From JAJISG01 sp964347325 (GTDB lineage: Archaea; Thermoplasmatota; Thermoplasmata; RBG-16-68-12; JAJISG01), in the NCBI GenBank assembly GCA_964347325.1, contig CAYFYA010000013.1, positions 1 through 41,581 on the forward strand: DNA of 41,581 nucleotides, written 5' to 3'. This document shows, in pieces, positions 32,801 through 40,979 of this stretch (its first letter is position 1; each line of letters opens with the position of its first letter). The position numbers and the translations under genes were made by a program. The notes under the pieces are model-generated. The model was not told the origin of the DNA, did not search any database, and worked only from the letters and a program-made list of their open reading frames with translations.

Positions 32801-33098
32801 TACCATCGACGAGACCGCTGCGGATCAGGAGGGACTCACCCTGACTGAGTCCTTCACCTTCAGCTTTGACGGAAATGGGTCAGGGCCGGGAGGGGGAACC
32901 ACAAACATCGGGGACCTGTGGCTCCAGATAGCTGTCGCCCTTGCTGCGGCCTGGGCGATCGTCCTCGGCCTCCTTTTGTGGAGCCGCCATGGGATAAGGC
33001 GACTCAGAACGAACGTGCGGCAGCTGGCCACGCACATCGAAGACCTTGACAGCAAATCGAGCACTCCGGAGGAGATCAAGGTCTACCACCGGTACTGA
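29850..33098 (+). CDS. Large secreted beta-helix surface protein with two FN3 repeats and C-terminal anchor
   Basis: 1082 residues from ATG 29850 (GGGAGGAG upstream). A basic N-terminus with an apolar core (about 12-27) and AEA give a signal peptide. Residues about 50-420 repeat Asn/His/Tyr-rich turns (HHNTLL, YNNYGN, MHNNTQYN, RYNFFSD, AHNTWED), the pattern of a right-handed parallel beta-helix as in carbohydrate-active proteins. Two almost identical fibronectin III repeats (about 580-690 and 700-810), an Ig-like domain (SITSPSDGSV type) and a Big5-like domain follow. A helix of about 22 residues and a basic cytoplasmic tail end the chain. Likely a surface glycan-binding or glycan-lyase protein; no catalytic residue can be assigned. 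Confidence 0.85.
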   Translation: MNTKAWGRRAKVGFVAALVVLIAFSVLANRTAEANTGCPDSTSSLGDITLSGTCTIDGTTTWENGSITIAGDVNANAPLTMNNVFIYFDTSANDQYEFVAYDDLSMSGGGAWSLGGHRWRMATAFGQVVIDGSEFAHGHYDFSGSEADIGYSTFRDSTNVNDQHISIGANSNIHHNTLLAVSVAEQAAIFTYNNYGNSKIWGNELHLNCYGSNCMGIETRNMQGDVYPGFPVVEIAWNNITWEDIGGGDWAITLDNEYSSGLYMHNNTQYNGASESIGACLQGGGVRGQSVYEYNTCWGPQTHGIYRYIYTDSEDTVMRYNFFSDTGYAMVEFGNGIIAHNTWEDVTNQPFRICGDTDYACAGGATNPRDFAWYNNTVTWSSGGYVGRMSDENDQYNIVNQHGDPDNGITQWRQDQPNDYHTVLGEGAWLYKADASIDSLLFQNTSGGTRWVNMTVGGKLYEAHDPSFGTTDTASLLIDGPIDQSGSMNINDNAVGTFLWALSPVKTEVDVLATGSFTLTVDDFAPDWDYSVSILDYGNSQTDTQTFTTDGGGQGSFSVTSAGHYRVTIDSVGTPPSPPDESPPAQVTDLEAVDVGADYALLQWEAPGDDGSVGQAATYDIRYSTTGPLDDANFGGATPVPVQPPIPGPSGATETLNVTGLSPETEYWFALRTADEVPNWSPVSNNVNIVTSSVAPPDDESPPAQVTDLVVVVTNSDYAILQWEAPGDDGSVGQAATYDVRYSTAGPLNDSNFDSAASVPVGVPPPASPGSTERLNVSGLSPGTEYWFALRTADEVPNWSPVSNSVNTTTPLEEVEVDDTPPTVTITSPSDGSVIQGALLVVINAVDDTAIEEVVLALDGTEVATFDVAPYHWVWDPETTTAGWHTLRAEATDPSGNTGGHEVHVTVLPSGNTPETAPPTVEYISYDPSEGRFDIRFSKLMDRISVQQALSIVPQIAYTTSWQDDSNITVLLEESTYQNTTYTLTIDETAADQEGLTLTESFTFSFDGNGSGPGGGTTNIGDLWLQIAVALAAAWAIVLGLLLWSRHGIRRLRTNVRQLATHIEDLDSKSSTPEEIKVYHRY
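31587..32280 (+). repeat. Recent tandem duplication of an FN3-coding segment
   Basis: Two copies (about 31587-31920 and 31944-32280) share long near-identical DNA, for instance GGGGACGATGGGAGTGTGGG at the same place in both, and GAGGTTCCCAACTGGTCGCC near the ends. Protein similarity is higher than expected for separate FN3 domains. Confidence 0.85.
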
Positions 33099-33120
33099 AC
33101 CAGCGAACCAGTAGCTAGTC

Positions 33121-33429
33121 TGCGATCCCTTGGCATCCTGGTCGCGAGAGGTGTTCATAAGCCCCCGGGAAGACCCTCCGCACGCTCGTATCCATCCAAT
33201 ACTCCACTTTTCCGAGCGTGAGGTATAGCTTGAGACCCTGAAGCTCGGCCTCCCGCTAAACCCTCTCTACGAGAAAGGGTGGCGCTCCATCGACGGCAAA
33301 TTTGATTCCAAGAAAGTGGGAGATGTTCCGGCCTGGGAGCAGGACTTGGAGGGAACGGAAGAGCGAGCTGGGAGAGCTCAGGACAAAGAGCTCCTGATGG
33401 AACGGTTAAGGCAACTCGGTTACATGTGA
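33121..33429 (+). pseudogene. Decayed PAPS/APS reductase family gene, 3' fragment
   Basis: One frame reads VFISPREDPPHARIHPILHFSEREV, then a TAG at 33226, then LETLKLGLPLNPLYEKGWRSI and, later, VPAWEQDLEGTEERAGRAQDKELLMERLRQLGYM to TGA 33427 (given in parts). This is the C-terminal half of PAPS reductase-like proteins, in which HPILHF-S/T-ERDVW and LPLNPLYEKG are characteristic. The TAG stands exactly where the conserved Trp (TGG) belongs, a one-base change. The N-terminal half with the SGGKDS-type ATP loop is missing. It sits between the surface protein and rmlC. Confidence 0.7.
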
Positions 33430-33492
33430 ACCCACACCGAGCCGTTACCCTTTTCTTCGTGAATAGAATGGCTCCCCAGGGTGGAGACTGAG

Positions 33493-33942
33493 ATGATTGA
33501 CGGTACTGTCATCCGGCCACTGAAGCGCCATCCCGACGAACGCGGGCACCTAATCGAGGTCCTGCGCTCAGACTGGGACGACATCTTCAAGGGTTTTGCC
33601 ATGTCGTACGTCTCGAAGACCTACCCTGGTGTGGTCCGAGCCTGGCACCGCCATCCCCGCACCAGGCAGCGGGACACCTTCGCCGTACTTCAGGGGATGG
33701 CCAAGATCGTTGTCTACGACCCCGACACGGGCGATCTGGACGAGCACTTTGTCGGAGAGGACAACCCCGTGCTCCTGTCCTTCGACGGCTCCAAGTGGCA
33801 CGGTTTCAAGGCCATCGGCGACAAGCCCTGTCTCCTCATCAACTTCCCGACCGAGCTCTACGACTACGAGGACCCGGACGAGGAGAGACTTCCCCACGAC
33901 ACCGAGGAGATCCCCTACGACTGGGGCATTGAGATCAAATAG
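33493..33942 (+). CDS. rmlC: dTDP-4-dehydrorhamnose 3,5-epimerase (cupin)
   Basis: 149 residues from ATG 33493, with GGTGGAG upstream. The small RmlC/WbtI-type cupin pattern is clear: RHPDERGHLIEVLRSDW, then GVVRAWHRHPRT, the strand FAVLQGMAKIVVYD, WHGFKAIGDKPCLLINFP and LYDYEDPDEERLP. It epimerises dTDP-4-keto-6-deoxyglucose at C3 and C5 on the way to dTDP-L-rhamnose. This short archaeal form lacks some catalytic-loop residues of the bacterial enzyme (Lys is Asp in QRDT), so a related epimerase product is possible. It is about 5 kb from rmlB-D-A, with the giant subtilisin in between. Confidence 0.82.
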   Translation: MIDGTVIRPLKRHPDERGHLIEVLRSDWDDIFKGFAMSYVSKTYPGVVRAWHRHPRTRQRDTFAVLQGMAKIVVYDPDTGDLDEHFVGEDNPVLLSFDGSKWHGFKAIGDKPCLLINFPTELYDYEDPDEERLPHDTEEIPYDWGIEIK

Positions 33943-33969
33943 CTCCTGCCGAGGCAGATCGAGAGCAGA

Positions 33970-34005
33970 GGCTAGGCAGGTCTCTAGCTTATTGCCTGCC
34001 TAGTC
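33970..34005. terminator. Hairpin terminator between convergent rmlC and subtilisin genes
   Basis: CTAGGCAGG (33972-33980) and CCTGCCTAG (33995-34003) are perfect 9-base complements around a 14-base loop, with G-U and G-C pairs extending to 33970-34005. Position between convergent stops suits a two-way terminator. There is no long T-run. Confidence 0.6.
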
Positions 34006-34040
34006 TCCTCACTCTAGCAGGCTAGACCGAGGAGGGCACA

Positions 34041-37000
34041 CTACTTCTTCCATCGCAGGAGATAGAGCGCCACAAGCACCACGACTACCACGACGGCGGC
34101 AGCCGCGGTCACGATGATGATCAGGAGGTCCGTCGGGAAGGGCTCCGGCTCCGGTGGTGGTTCCTCCGGTGGTGTATAGGTGACCGATATGGAATCCGTC
34201 CCCTCGTTGCCAGCCGCATCCGTTGCGCTTGCGGTGATTGTGTTCGCCCCCTCCTGGAGCGTGACCTGCGTGGAGAAGCTGCCGTCAGCTCCCACGGAGA
34301 CACTGGCCCCGTTGACGGTGAGGGTGGCCCCAACCTCCGTCGTACCCGTGACCGTAACTGTGGCGTCCTCCACGGTGGCATCGTCCGCCGGGCTGGTAAT
34401 GGACACTGCAGGTGGCGTGGTGTCCACGGTGATCTCCACCGTGGCGCTGTTGGTGTTGCTGGCACCGTCAGTAGCCACAACGGGAATGGAGTGGTCGCCC
34501 TCTGGCAGGGTGAGGTCCGTGGTGAAGCCGCCGGCGGCGTTGACTGTAACCGCCGAGCCGTTGACGGTGACGCTGGTGCCTGGATCCGTGGTACCGGAGA
34601 TGGTCACCACTGGGTCGTTGGTGAGGTTCACCGTCGGAGACGTGATGGTCAGGCTGGGAGCGACGGTATCGACGGTGAAGCTCCACGAGGACGCATTCCA
34701 GCTCGCCCCCGTGTCGGCGGCCTGAACGATGACGTCGTGCACGCCTTCCGAGAGGGTGGATGGCGTGAGAGTTACACGGGTGGCCGTTATGGTCGCAGAG
34801 GACGTCATCGACATCCCGTCTACCCAGATATCCACGGTCGCTGTGTCCACAGCAGTCTCGAAGGAGTCGGCTGCGTCCTTCATGTCCACGGATATGGTGG
34901 GCGTGGCGTCGTTTGTGAGGCTGCCCGGTGCCGGCGTCTCATTGGCGAAGACGGGCGGCAGGTTGGGCGTCAGTGATACGGAAATCGGCATGGCCTCGGG
35001 GAACTCCACGGAGCCGATGAACACGGTCCCTCCGAAAGTCTTGTTGATGTGCGGGAAAGAGTAATTGAGGATGATGTCCGTAGGCACACCTGCGTCGATG
35101 CTAGCGGGGAGAACCGATCCAACGATGAAGGGCTGCTCCACCAGGCCCAGCGTCAGGTCGTAGAGGCTGCCCGGGTCAACGTCATATCCGGCTGCGTGGA
35201 CCCAGTAACACCCGGCTGCTGGAGAGGATATGGTGGCGGTTTCCGGATTGGCGAGCGTCCCTGCTAGCTCAGCCAGGTCACCCACGAGGTAAGTGCCGTC
35301 ACAGTCGCCGTCGTAGAAGATTCCCATGTCGACATCCCGGGCACCGCTGTGGTAGAAGAGGGTGTAGGTGGCCTCGGATACACCGGACCCTATCTCCGTC
35401 TTGAGCCTGTTCGGTGCCTCGTACAGGTACTGCTCAAACGTCGGCTGTCCGCTGGGCGGGAACGGGTCCACGGGCTGGTCAAACCACTGGAGCAAGGAGC
35501 CAGTAGCCTCGGTAATCGTTAGGTTGGTGTAGGTGAGGTCCGAGGTCACGGTGAAGGTCTGAGAGCCGTTGATGGGTATCCCGGAGCCGGTCCACTCAGA
35601 GGGTGAGATGGTGTACAAGCCGACGTCACCCGTTGGATGTTCCTGGACAGACACGCCGGCCAACCAGGTTGACCGGACAACGATGACGGCCAGTCCAGGG
35701 TTCAGCGGTGCACCAACGGCAGAGCTCGTGGAGCCGTCCAACTGGACGGCCACGGCCTCCATGGTGCCGGGTCCATACCTTCCGGCGAAGTTGTCGCTGA
35801 ACCAGTCGGTAACGTTGCTCAACACGTGGATCTCGTTCTCAGAAAGATCTTCGTCCCACTGCACCCGCACGGAGACGTTTCCGGCCGAGGGCACGTCGAT
35901 GAAGTAGTAGCGGAAGTCGGCTGAGGATATGACATCCGCTCCGCTGTTCCAGATGCTCCCGTACTGAACACCCTGCTGGTAGGGGCCTGCGTCGTAGCTG
36001 TTCCCTCCGAAGGACGTCGGGACGGTCTGAGTCGCCACGTTGACGACCACGGGCAGCGTCGTGACGTTCCCATCGTCAAGCTTGAACAGGACCACAGCCT
36101 CATAGAGACCGATGTCAGCGTCCGCCGGCACCGTGACGTCCAAGGTGACCGGAACCGTAGAGGCCGGTGGGATGGTGACCATCGGGATGGCGGGCGTCAA
36201 CCAGTTGAAGTCCATCCGTTTGAAGTAATCCACCTGAATCGTTACGTCGTAGGGCGATGCGGGGAAGGAGGAGTCGTCAGCAACCCTCATCACGATGGCG
36301 ATTCCGTCGTGGGTCCTGTTCGCCGGGTCGTGCACGAAGGCGAAGCCATTGGGGCCGTCAATCACCTCATCTGGACCGAAGCTCAGGCCGAGGAAATCCT
36401 GCACGATCAGGTTCTCCTCCAACCCAGCGTCGTAGGACCCGTCTGCGTTGACATCGGTCCAGTCATAGAGGCGGAGTAAGTGTTGGGGAGCGAAGTTCAG
36501 CCGGAATCTCTGATAATACATAGTGACACGGATGGCATCGGAGGTGGAGTAGGCGCTGGCCGGCGCCGAGACGAGGAGGGTCCCTGATGGATCCATGATT
36601 CCCGAGTCGTTGAGGAGGAAGACGTTGTCGGGGGCACCCTTGACCCTGCTGAACTCCATCGAAATCGAGCTTGTCAGGTTGAGGACTGCATCCTCAATCT
36701 CTACGTCCATGGAGACCGCCTGTCTGTGGTTCTCCAGGGTCACGTCCACCATGTCCGAGCTACCCGGAAAGAGTACGTTCGCGTAGCTTGGATAGCTCGT
36801 CCCGTGGTAGTCGCCCGGGTTCCACTCATGGATGCTCGTCGTTAGTCCGTCCATCTCGTTGGCTATCTTCACACCCCTGAGGGCGTTGGCGATGCCCGCA
36901 CCTGTCATGAACGGGTCCTGGTGGGCGTCATCGGCGCTGTTCTTCACGATGGCCTTGGCCGTCTCCGTCACGGGCGCCAAGCCGAAGTGGGCGGCCATGT

Positions 37001-38879
37001 ACGCATCGTATATCAGGGCCGTAACACCAGAGAGGTTAGGAGTGGACAGGCTCGTGCCGGCCCAGAGGACCCAGGACGTGTTGCCGTTGAGGTCGGTGGG
37101 ACCGCAAGCGGATGCCCCGCAGCCCGGCCATGGGTTGTTGTTCAAGGGGTCGGAGCCGTACCCGAACTGCCCGCTAGTCAAGGCGTCGACATAGTGGCGC
37201 CCCATGGCGCTCGGGCCCCTGTTGGAAAAGAAGGTCGTATCTCCGTACGAGGGGTTTGGACCACCGTCGAAGCCGAACCAGGGGTCGACACGGTAGTTGT
37301 AGTTCTCCAGGGCTCCCGAGACCATCAGACTCGCACCTCCGGCAGGGGCCTGACGCCCGCCATAGCCCGGACCCGAATTGCCGGCCGAGAAGACGAAGAG
37401 GGTGCGCTCGTCGCCGTGGATAGTAGAGACGTAGTCGGCGAAGCGGGAACTCCAGTCCCATCCCGTCCAGTCCGCGCCTCCCCAGCTGTTGCTGGCGATG
37501 TGGGCCTCGTCCCCGCTGTCGACGAAACCGTCGTATCCCTCGGTAACGAAAATCATGGCGGTGTAGAGCCCCATCTGTGCAAAGGGATCGGTTCCGCCGA
37601 AGTTGTTCCCCGAGCCGATGATCTTGGCTCCAGGGGCCATCCCCTGCAGGACAGGCCCGACCGCGCCACCGCCCGTAATGCCTTGGCCAGCGATGGCGGA
37701 GGTCACCCACGTCCCGTGGGCGCCATCGGCCCCGGGGCCGTTGAAGTCCCCATGGAACACGACGAGGTCCCCGTCTCCCGGGACCAGGTTGGCGGAGGGG
37801 GTCGCACCAATGCTGGCCCAGACGTCAAAGTTGTCATCGTTCAGGAAGACCTGCATCGTGAAGTTCAGGACGTCAATCTGGCGAGACGCGTAGGGTAGCT
37901 CCCGTACGCCGTCGGATATGAAGGCGATGACACCGCCAGAGATGTCCTGGATGCCGTCCAGGTCGAGGTCCTGGTAGACTAGCTCGGCCTCAGGATCGAA
38001 GCCAGCCCACGAGGGGTTGATGAAGGCCCGCTTCTCGTCGCCCAGGGCGAAGTCGTGATCGAGGTCTACAAGGACGCTGTCGAAGGGCGGGCCAGCCCCC
38101 GTGTCGTTGAAGAGTATGAGTCCCGGCCTCTCATCCCACAGTGCCAAGAGGCCGTCGTCGGGGTGGAAGCCCACGCGGACCTCCTCCCCTATCGTCAGGC
38201 CAGGAACGCCGGAGGCGTCCCATGTCAGGGTGTCAGTGGCGTTGCTCCACTGGACCGACGGGGTGCCAGCGAGATCCACTACAGTCGTACTGTAGCTAGT
38301 GTTCACGTACCACGAGTTGCTTCCGGAGTTGCTCCCGTTAGCGAGGGTCGGGTTGGGCTCGCCGAAGACCAGGTAGTCATTCAGCGAGGCGCCATCGTAC
38401 ACCACTGGGTGAAGGAAGTAATCCGACCCTGCGTCAGTAATCCTGTAAGTGACGTTGAACAGGTCCGGATGGGCGAAGTCCTGGCCGGTGTCGAGCACGG
38501 CCACACGGACGCCCGTCCCGTCGAAGCCCAAGGCGTGAGCCTGGTCGGCCTTGTGGATGACGGTCTCATCCTCATCCACCGGAACCATAACACCAGGACC
38601 GCTCCTGACCTCCATCCAGGTGGGGACGTCGTTGACAATGTCAAGATGGGCCTCTGGAAGGTCGAGGGTCTCGACGAACGCCTGAACCTCAGTGCGGGAG
38701 GGCTTCGACCTGGGAATAGGCACACTGTCAGCTGTCACCGCGGTCGCGTCTTCCGGCGTCTGTGAGATATCACTCCCCAGGCCTCCAGCGGCCAAGCCGC
38801 CAAGAGTAACTAGACCTGAGAAGAGCATGGAGATCGCGAGGACAACACTCAAGGCTTTCGAGAATGTGCTCAAACTCAT
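34041..38879 (-). CDS. Giant cell-surface subtilisin-like serine protease (S8)
   Basis: 1612 residues. A signal segment (about 7-30) is followed by a propeptide-like region, then the S8 domain: Asp 130 in VAVLDTGQDFAHPDL, His 388 in GADGAHGTWVTSAIAGQG, oxyanion Asn 501 in FSAGNSGPG, and Ser 610 in WAGTSLSTPNLSG. The Asp-His distance is about 258 residues, against about 32 in subtilisin; the insert has many Asp (DLDLDGIQD) and may bind calcium. Beta-rich regions follow, then several Ig-like repeats (about 1370-1575, DTTPPAVSITSPADDATV type), a Pro-rich linker, a transmembrane helix (about 1584-1608) and RWKK. About a dozen sequons are visible. It probably matures or degrades proteins outside the cell. 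Confidence 0.92.
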   Translation of the reverse strand: MSLSTFSKALSVVLAISMLFSGLVTLGGLAAGGLGSDISQTPEDATAVTADSVPIPRSKPSRTEVQAFVETLDLPEAHLDIVNDVPTWMEVRSGPGVMVPVDEDETVIHKADQAHALGFDGTGVRVAVLDTGQDFAHPDLFNVTYRITDAGSDYFLHPVVYDGASLNDYLVFGEPNPTLANGSNSGSNSWYVNTSYSTTVVDLAGTPSVQWSNATDTLTWDASGVPGLTIGEEVRVGFHPDDGLLALWDERPGLILFNDTGAGPPFDSVLVDLDHDFALGDEKRAFINPSWAGFDPEAELVYQDLDLDGIQDISGGVIAFISDGVRELPYASRQIDVLNFTMQVFLNDDNFDVWASIGATPSANLVPGDGDLVVFHGDFNGPGADGAHGTWVTSAIAGQGITGGGAVGPVLQGMAPGAKIIGSGNNFGGTDPFAQMGLYTAMIFVTEGYDGFVDSGDEAHIASNSWGGADWTGWDWSSRFADYVSTIHGDERTLFVFSAGNSGPGYGGRQAPAGGASLMVSGALENYNYRVDPWFGFDGGPNPSYGDTTFFSNRGPSAMGRHYVDALTSGQFGYGSDPLNNNPWPGCGASACGPTDLNGNTSWVLWAGTSLSTPNLSGVTALIYDAYMAAHFGLAPVTETAKAIVKNSADDAHQDPFMTGAGIANALRGVKIANEMDGLTTSIHEWNPGDYHGTSYPSYANVLFPGSSDMVDVTLENHRQAVSMDVEIEDAVLNLTSSISMEFSRVKGAPDNVFLLNDSGIMDPSGTLLVSAPASAYSTSDAIRVTMYYQRFRLNFAPQHLLRLYDWTDVNADGSYDAGLEENLIVQDFLGLSFGPDEVIDGPNGFAFVHDPANRTHDGIAIVMRVADDSSFPASPYDVTIQVDYFKRMDFNWLTPAIPMVTIPPASTVPVTLDVTVPADADIGLYEAVVLFKLDDGNVTTLPVVVNVATQTVPTSFGGNSYDAGPYQQGVQYGSIWNSGADVISSADFRYYFIDVPSAGNVSVRVQWDEDLSENEIHVLSNVTDWFSDNFAGRYGPGTMEAVAVQLDGSTSSAVGAPLNPGLAVIVVRSTWLAGVSVQEHPTGDVGLYTISPSEWTGSGIPINGSQTFTVTSDLTYTNLTITEATGSLLQWFDQPVDPFPPSGQPTFEQYLYEAPNRLKTEIGSGVSEATYTLFYHSGARDVDMGIFYDGDCDGTYLVGDLAELAGTLANPETATISSPAAGCYWVHAAGYDVDPGSLYDLTLGLVEQPFIVGSVLPASIDAGVPTDIILNYSFPHINKTFGGTVFIGSVEFPEAMPISVSLTPNLPPVFANETPAPGSLTNDATPTISVDMKDAADSFETAVDTATVDIWVDGMSMTSSATITATRVTLTPSTLSEGVHDVIVQAADTGASWNASSWSFTVDTVAPSLTITSPTVNLTNDPVVTISGTTDPGTSVTVNGSAVTVNAAGGFTTDLTLPEGDHSIPVVATDGASNTNSATVEITVDTTPPAVSITSPADDATVEDATVTVTGTTEVGATLTVNGASVSVGADGSFSTQVTLQEGANTITASATDAAGNEGTDSISVTYTPPEEPPPEPEPFPTDLLIIIVTAAAAVVVVVVLVALYLLRWKK

Positions 38880-38950
38880 TCGAACCAGTCCCCCTACGAG
38901 GTCCCTGGGCCAAACCCATCGTAGCCCTGGGCGAGCTGGGATACTTGGTT

Positions 38951-38966
38951 TCGACTAAATACCTTT
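38951..38966 (-). promoter_or_regulatory. TATA box of the subtilisin gene
   Basis: The minus strand reads AAAGGTATTTAGTCGA, giving transcription from about 38932 and a leader of about 53 bases. AGGGGGA lies about ten bases before ATG 38879. Confidence 0.5.
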
Positions 38967-38983
38967 GCCAAGATCCTGGATGG

Positions 38984-40009
38984 TCAGCTGGTCTCCAAGG
39001 CGGCCACCAGATCGGGGTAGCGAGACACGAAGTAGTCCCGGGCTCCCTCTAGGATGGTAGGCCTCCACCAACCAGTATGCTTGGTGTACCAGCTTACGAC
39101 ATCCTGCACGGAGGATTCGAAGCCGTGGGCCGGTTCCCAGGCCGTGGCCTTGGTGAGCTTCTGACCGTCGACAGCGTGGCTCTTCACATGGCCCGGCCGG
39201 TCCTCCACGAGGGAGATCAAGTCCCGGGGCTTCCCCAAGGCGTCCAGAACGGCTTGGGCGACTTCAAGCGTGGACCTGCGCTCCCCGGTGCCGATGTTGA
39301 AGACCTGGCCCGAGAGGCCCTCCGACTCAAGGAGCGTCACCAAAGCTCGACAGTGGTCCTCCACGTGGATCCACTCCCGCTGGTTCCTCCCGGTGCCGTA
39401 GACTGGGAGGGGTTGGTCCAGCATTGCGCATATGGTGAATAGCGGGATGGCCTTCTCAGGATGCTGCCAGGGGCCGTAATTGTTGACGCAGCGCGTTATG
39501 ACAACTGGCAGGCCGTAGGTCGTGTGGTAGGAGTAGGCCAGGCGATCCGCCCCCGCCTTGCTGGCGGCGTATGGGGACTTAGGCTGCAGGGGAGCGTCCT
39601 CCTTGCAGGGCTGGTCCCCTGACTCGCCGTACACCTCGTCGGTGGAGATGTGGATGAATTGGTCCACCTCCGCCTTGCGGGCGGCCTCCAAGAGGACGAA
39701 GGTGCCATATACATCCGTGGTGACGAAGGTGCCGGCCTCGAGGATGGACCGGTCCACGTGAGTCTCCGCTGCGAAGTGAACTAGGCTATCGCAACTCCCC
39801 AGGGCCTCGCTCACGACCTGTGGATTGCAGACGTCCCCCTTGATGAATTCCACCCCACAGGACTCGACGAGGTCTAGGATGTTGGCTAGGTTGCCAGCGT
39901 AGGTAAGCTTGTCGAGGACGACGACTTCGTAGTCCGTCTCATCGGCTAGGAGTCGCGTGAAGTTCGCACCGATGAAGCCCGCTCCCCCCGTGACCAGCAG
40001 GCGACCCAT
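38984..40009 (-). CDS. rmlB: dTDP-glucose 4,6-dehydratase
   Basis: 341 residues from ATG 40009 (leaderless by TATA spacing; GTG 40021 is in frame). TGGAGFIG is the NAD loop, LDKLTYAGNLANI is the RmlB family signature, HISTDEVYGE holds the Thr-Asp-Glu active site, and YAASKAGAD the Tyr/Lys pair. CVNNYGPWQHPEKAIP and GTGRNQREWIHVEDHCRA are standard. It converts dTDP-glucose to dTDP-4-keto-6-deoxyglucose, the second step of dTDP-L-rhamnose synthesis. It is divergent from rmlD-rmlA. Confidence 0.95.
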   Translation of the reverse strand: MGRLLVTGGAGFIGANFTRLLADETDYEVVVLDKLTYAGNLANILDLVESCGVEFIKGDVCNPQVVSEALGSCDSLVHFAAETHVDRSILEAGTFVTTDVYGTFVLLEAARKAEVDQFIHISTDEVYGESGDQPCKEDAPLQPKSPYAASKAGADRLAYSYHTTYGLPVVITRCVNNYGPWQHPEKAIPLFTICAMLDQPLPVYGTGRNQREWIHVEDHCRALVTLLESEGLSGQVFNIGTGERRSTLEVAQAVLDALGKPRDLISLVEDRPGHVKSHAVDGQKLTKATAWEPAHGFESSVQDVVSWYTKHTGWWRPTILEGARDYFVSRYPDLVAALETS

Positions 40010-40030
40010 CGAACCAGCCACGGGGAATCG

Positions 40031-40040
40031 TTGTATAAAC
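40031..40040 (-). promoter_or_regulatory. TATA box of rmlB
   Basis: The minus strand reads GTTTATACAA, with its centre about 26 bases above ATG 40009. Confidence 0.6.
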
Positions 40041-40061
40041 TTTCTCTCATGCTTCGGGAAC

Positions 40062-40072
40062 CCTTTTAGACA
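40062..40072 (+). promoter_or_regulatory. TATA-like box of the rmlD-rmlA operon
   Basis: CCCTTTTAGAC is centred about 25 bases before GTG 40092, which would make rmlD leaderless too. The two divergent boxes are only about 30 bases apart. Confidence 0.5.
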
Positions 40073-40091
40073 TAGCCTCCTTCTCTCGACC

Positions 40092-40979
40092 GTGGCACGG
40101 CTCCTGGTAGTCGGTGGCCTCAGCCTCCTCGGCCAGTATGTGGTCCCGGAGGCCAGGAGCCGCGGACACGAGGTGTGGTCTACCTCCCGCTCACCTCAAC
40201 CCCCCGGGGAAGGCGTGCATCGCTCCACCGCTGACCTAACCGATGCCGATTCTCTTCTGCAGGCCTTCGAGGACTCCTCGCCCGAATACGTCATCCTTTG
40301 CGCCGCTCTGACCGACGTTGACTACTGTGAAGATCATCCGACGACCGCGGAGCGCACAAACGTGGAAGGTCCGAGGATGGTGGCCGAACTGTGCCGTAAG
40401 CGAAGCGCTCGCCTACTGCACGTCTCCACCGACTACGTCTTCGACGGCGAGGGAGGCCCGTACGATGAAGGGTCAGAGGGGAGGCCGCTGAGCGTCTATG
40501 GCCTGAGCAAGTGGAGTGGAGAGAAGGCGGTCCTGGAGACACACTCCGACAGCGCCATAGTACGGATGTGCGCTCTCTACGGCTGGAACCACGCAAGGCA
40601 GAAGGAGAACAGCGTGACTTGGATCGTCCACAAGCTGAGGCGAGGCGAGTCCGTCCCCTTGTTCACGGACCAGAGGGTGTCCCCGACGTACGCCCACGAC
40701 GCGGCGTCGATGCTACTGGACCTGGCCATCACCGCTGAGACCGGCGCCTTCCACCTGGCGCCCGCCGACTGCGTCACCCGATTGGAGCTGGGCGAACTCA
40801 TCTGCCGGGTCTTCCACCTGCCGCACCACCTCCTGCAACCAAGCTCCCTCGCCGAGGCCCACCTGAAGGCGAAGCGTCCTGGCCACTCCTGTCTGACCTC
40901 GAGCCGCCTCGAAGAAACGCTAAATAGGTCCATCCCTCCTCTCCAGCAAGCTCTCGAACACATGCGGGATGCGGAATGA
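40092..40979 (+). CDS. rmlD: dTDP-4-dehydrorhamnose reductase
   Basis: 295 residues from GTG 40092, chosen from TATA spacing; the frame is open upstream into rmlB. LLVVGGLSLLGQYVVPEA is the nucleotide loop, STDYVFDGEGGPYDE and VYGLSKWSGEKAVL carry the Ser/Tyr/Lys triad of the SDR fold, and PTYAHDAASMLLDLA is typical of RmlD. It reduces dTDP-4-keto-L-rhamnose with NAD(P)H, the last step. Its TGA overlaps the rmlA start by four bases. Confidence 0.92.
   Translation: MARLLVVGGLSLLGQYVVPEARSRGHEVWSTSRSPQPPGEGVHRSTADLTDADSLLQAFEDSSPEYVILCAALTDVDYCEDHPTTAERTNVEGPRMVAELCRKRSARLLHVSTDYVFDGEGGPYDEGSEGRPLSVYGLSKWSGEKAVLETHSDSAIVRMCALYGWNHARQKENSVTWIVHKLRRGESVPLFTDQRVSPTYAHDAASMLLDLAITAETGAFHLAPADCVTRLELGELICRVFHLPHHLLQPSSLAEAHLKAKRPGHSCLTSSRLEETLNRSIPPLQQALEHMRDAE

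Noticed and set aside
33226..33228. TAG in the PAPS reductase frame as a pyrrolysine codon
   Set aside because: The codon replaces a conserved Trp and the N-terminal half of the gene is missing, so simple decay is the better explanation.
36921..37898. 325-codon plus-strand frame over the subtilisin gene
   Set aside because: It overlaps the catalytic domain of S8 on the other strand and is Gly/Val/Arg-rich without motifs.
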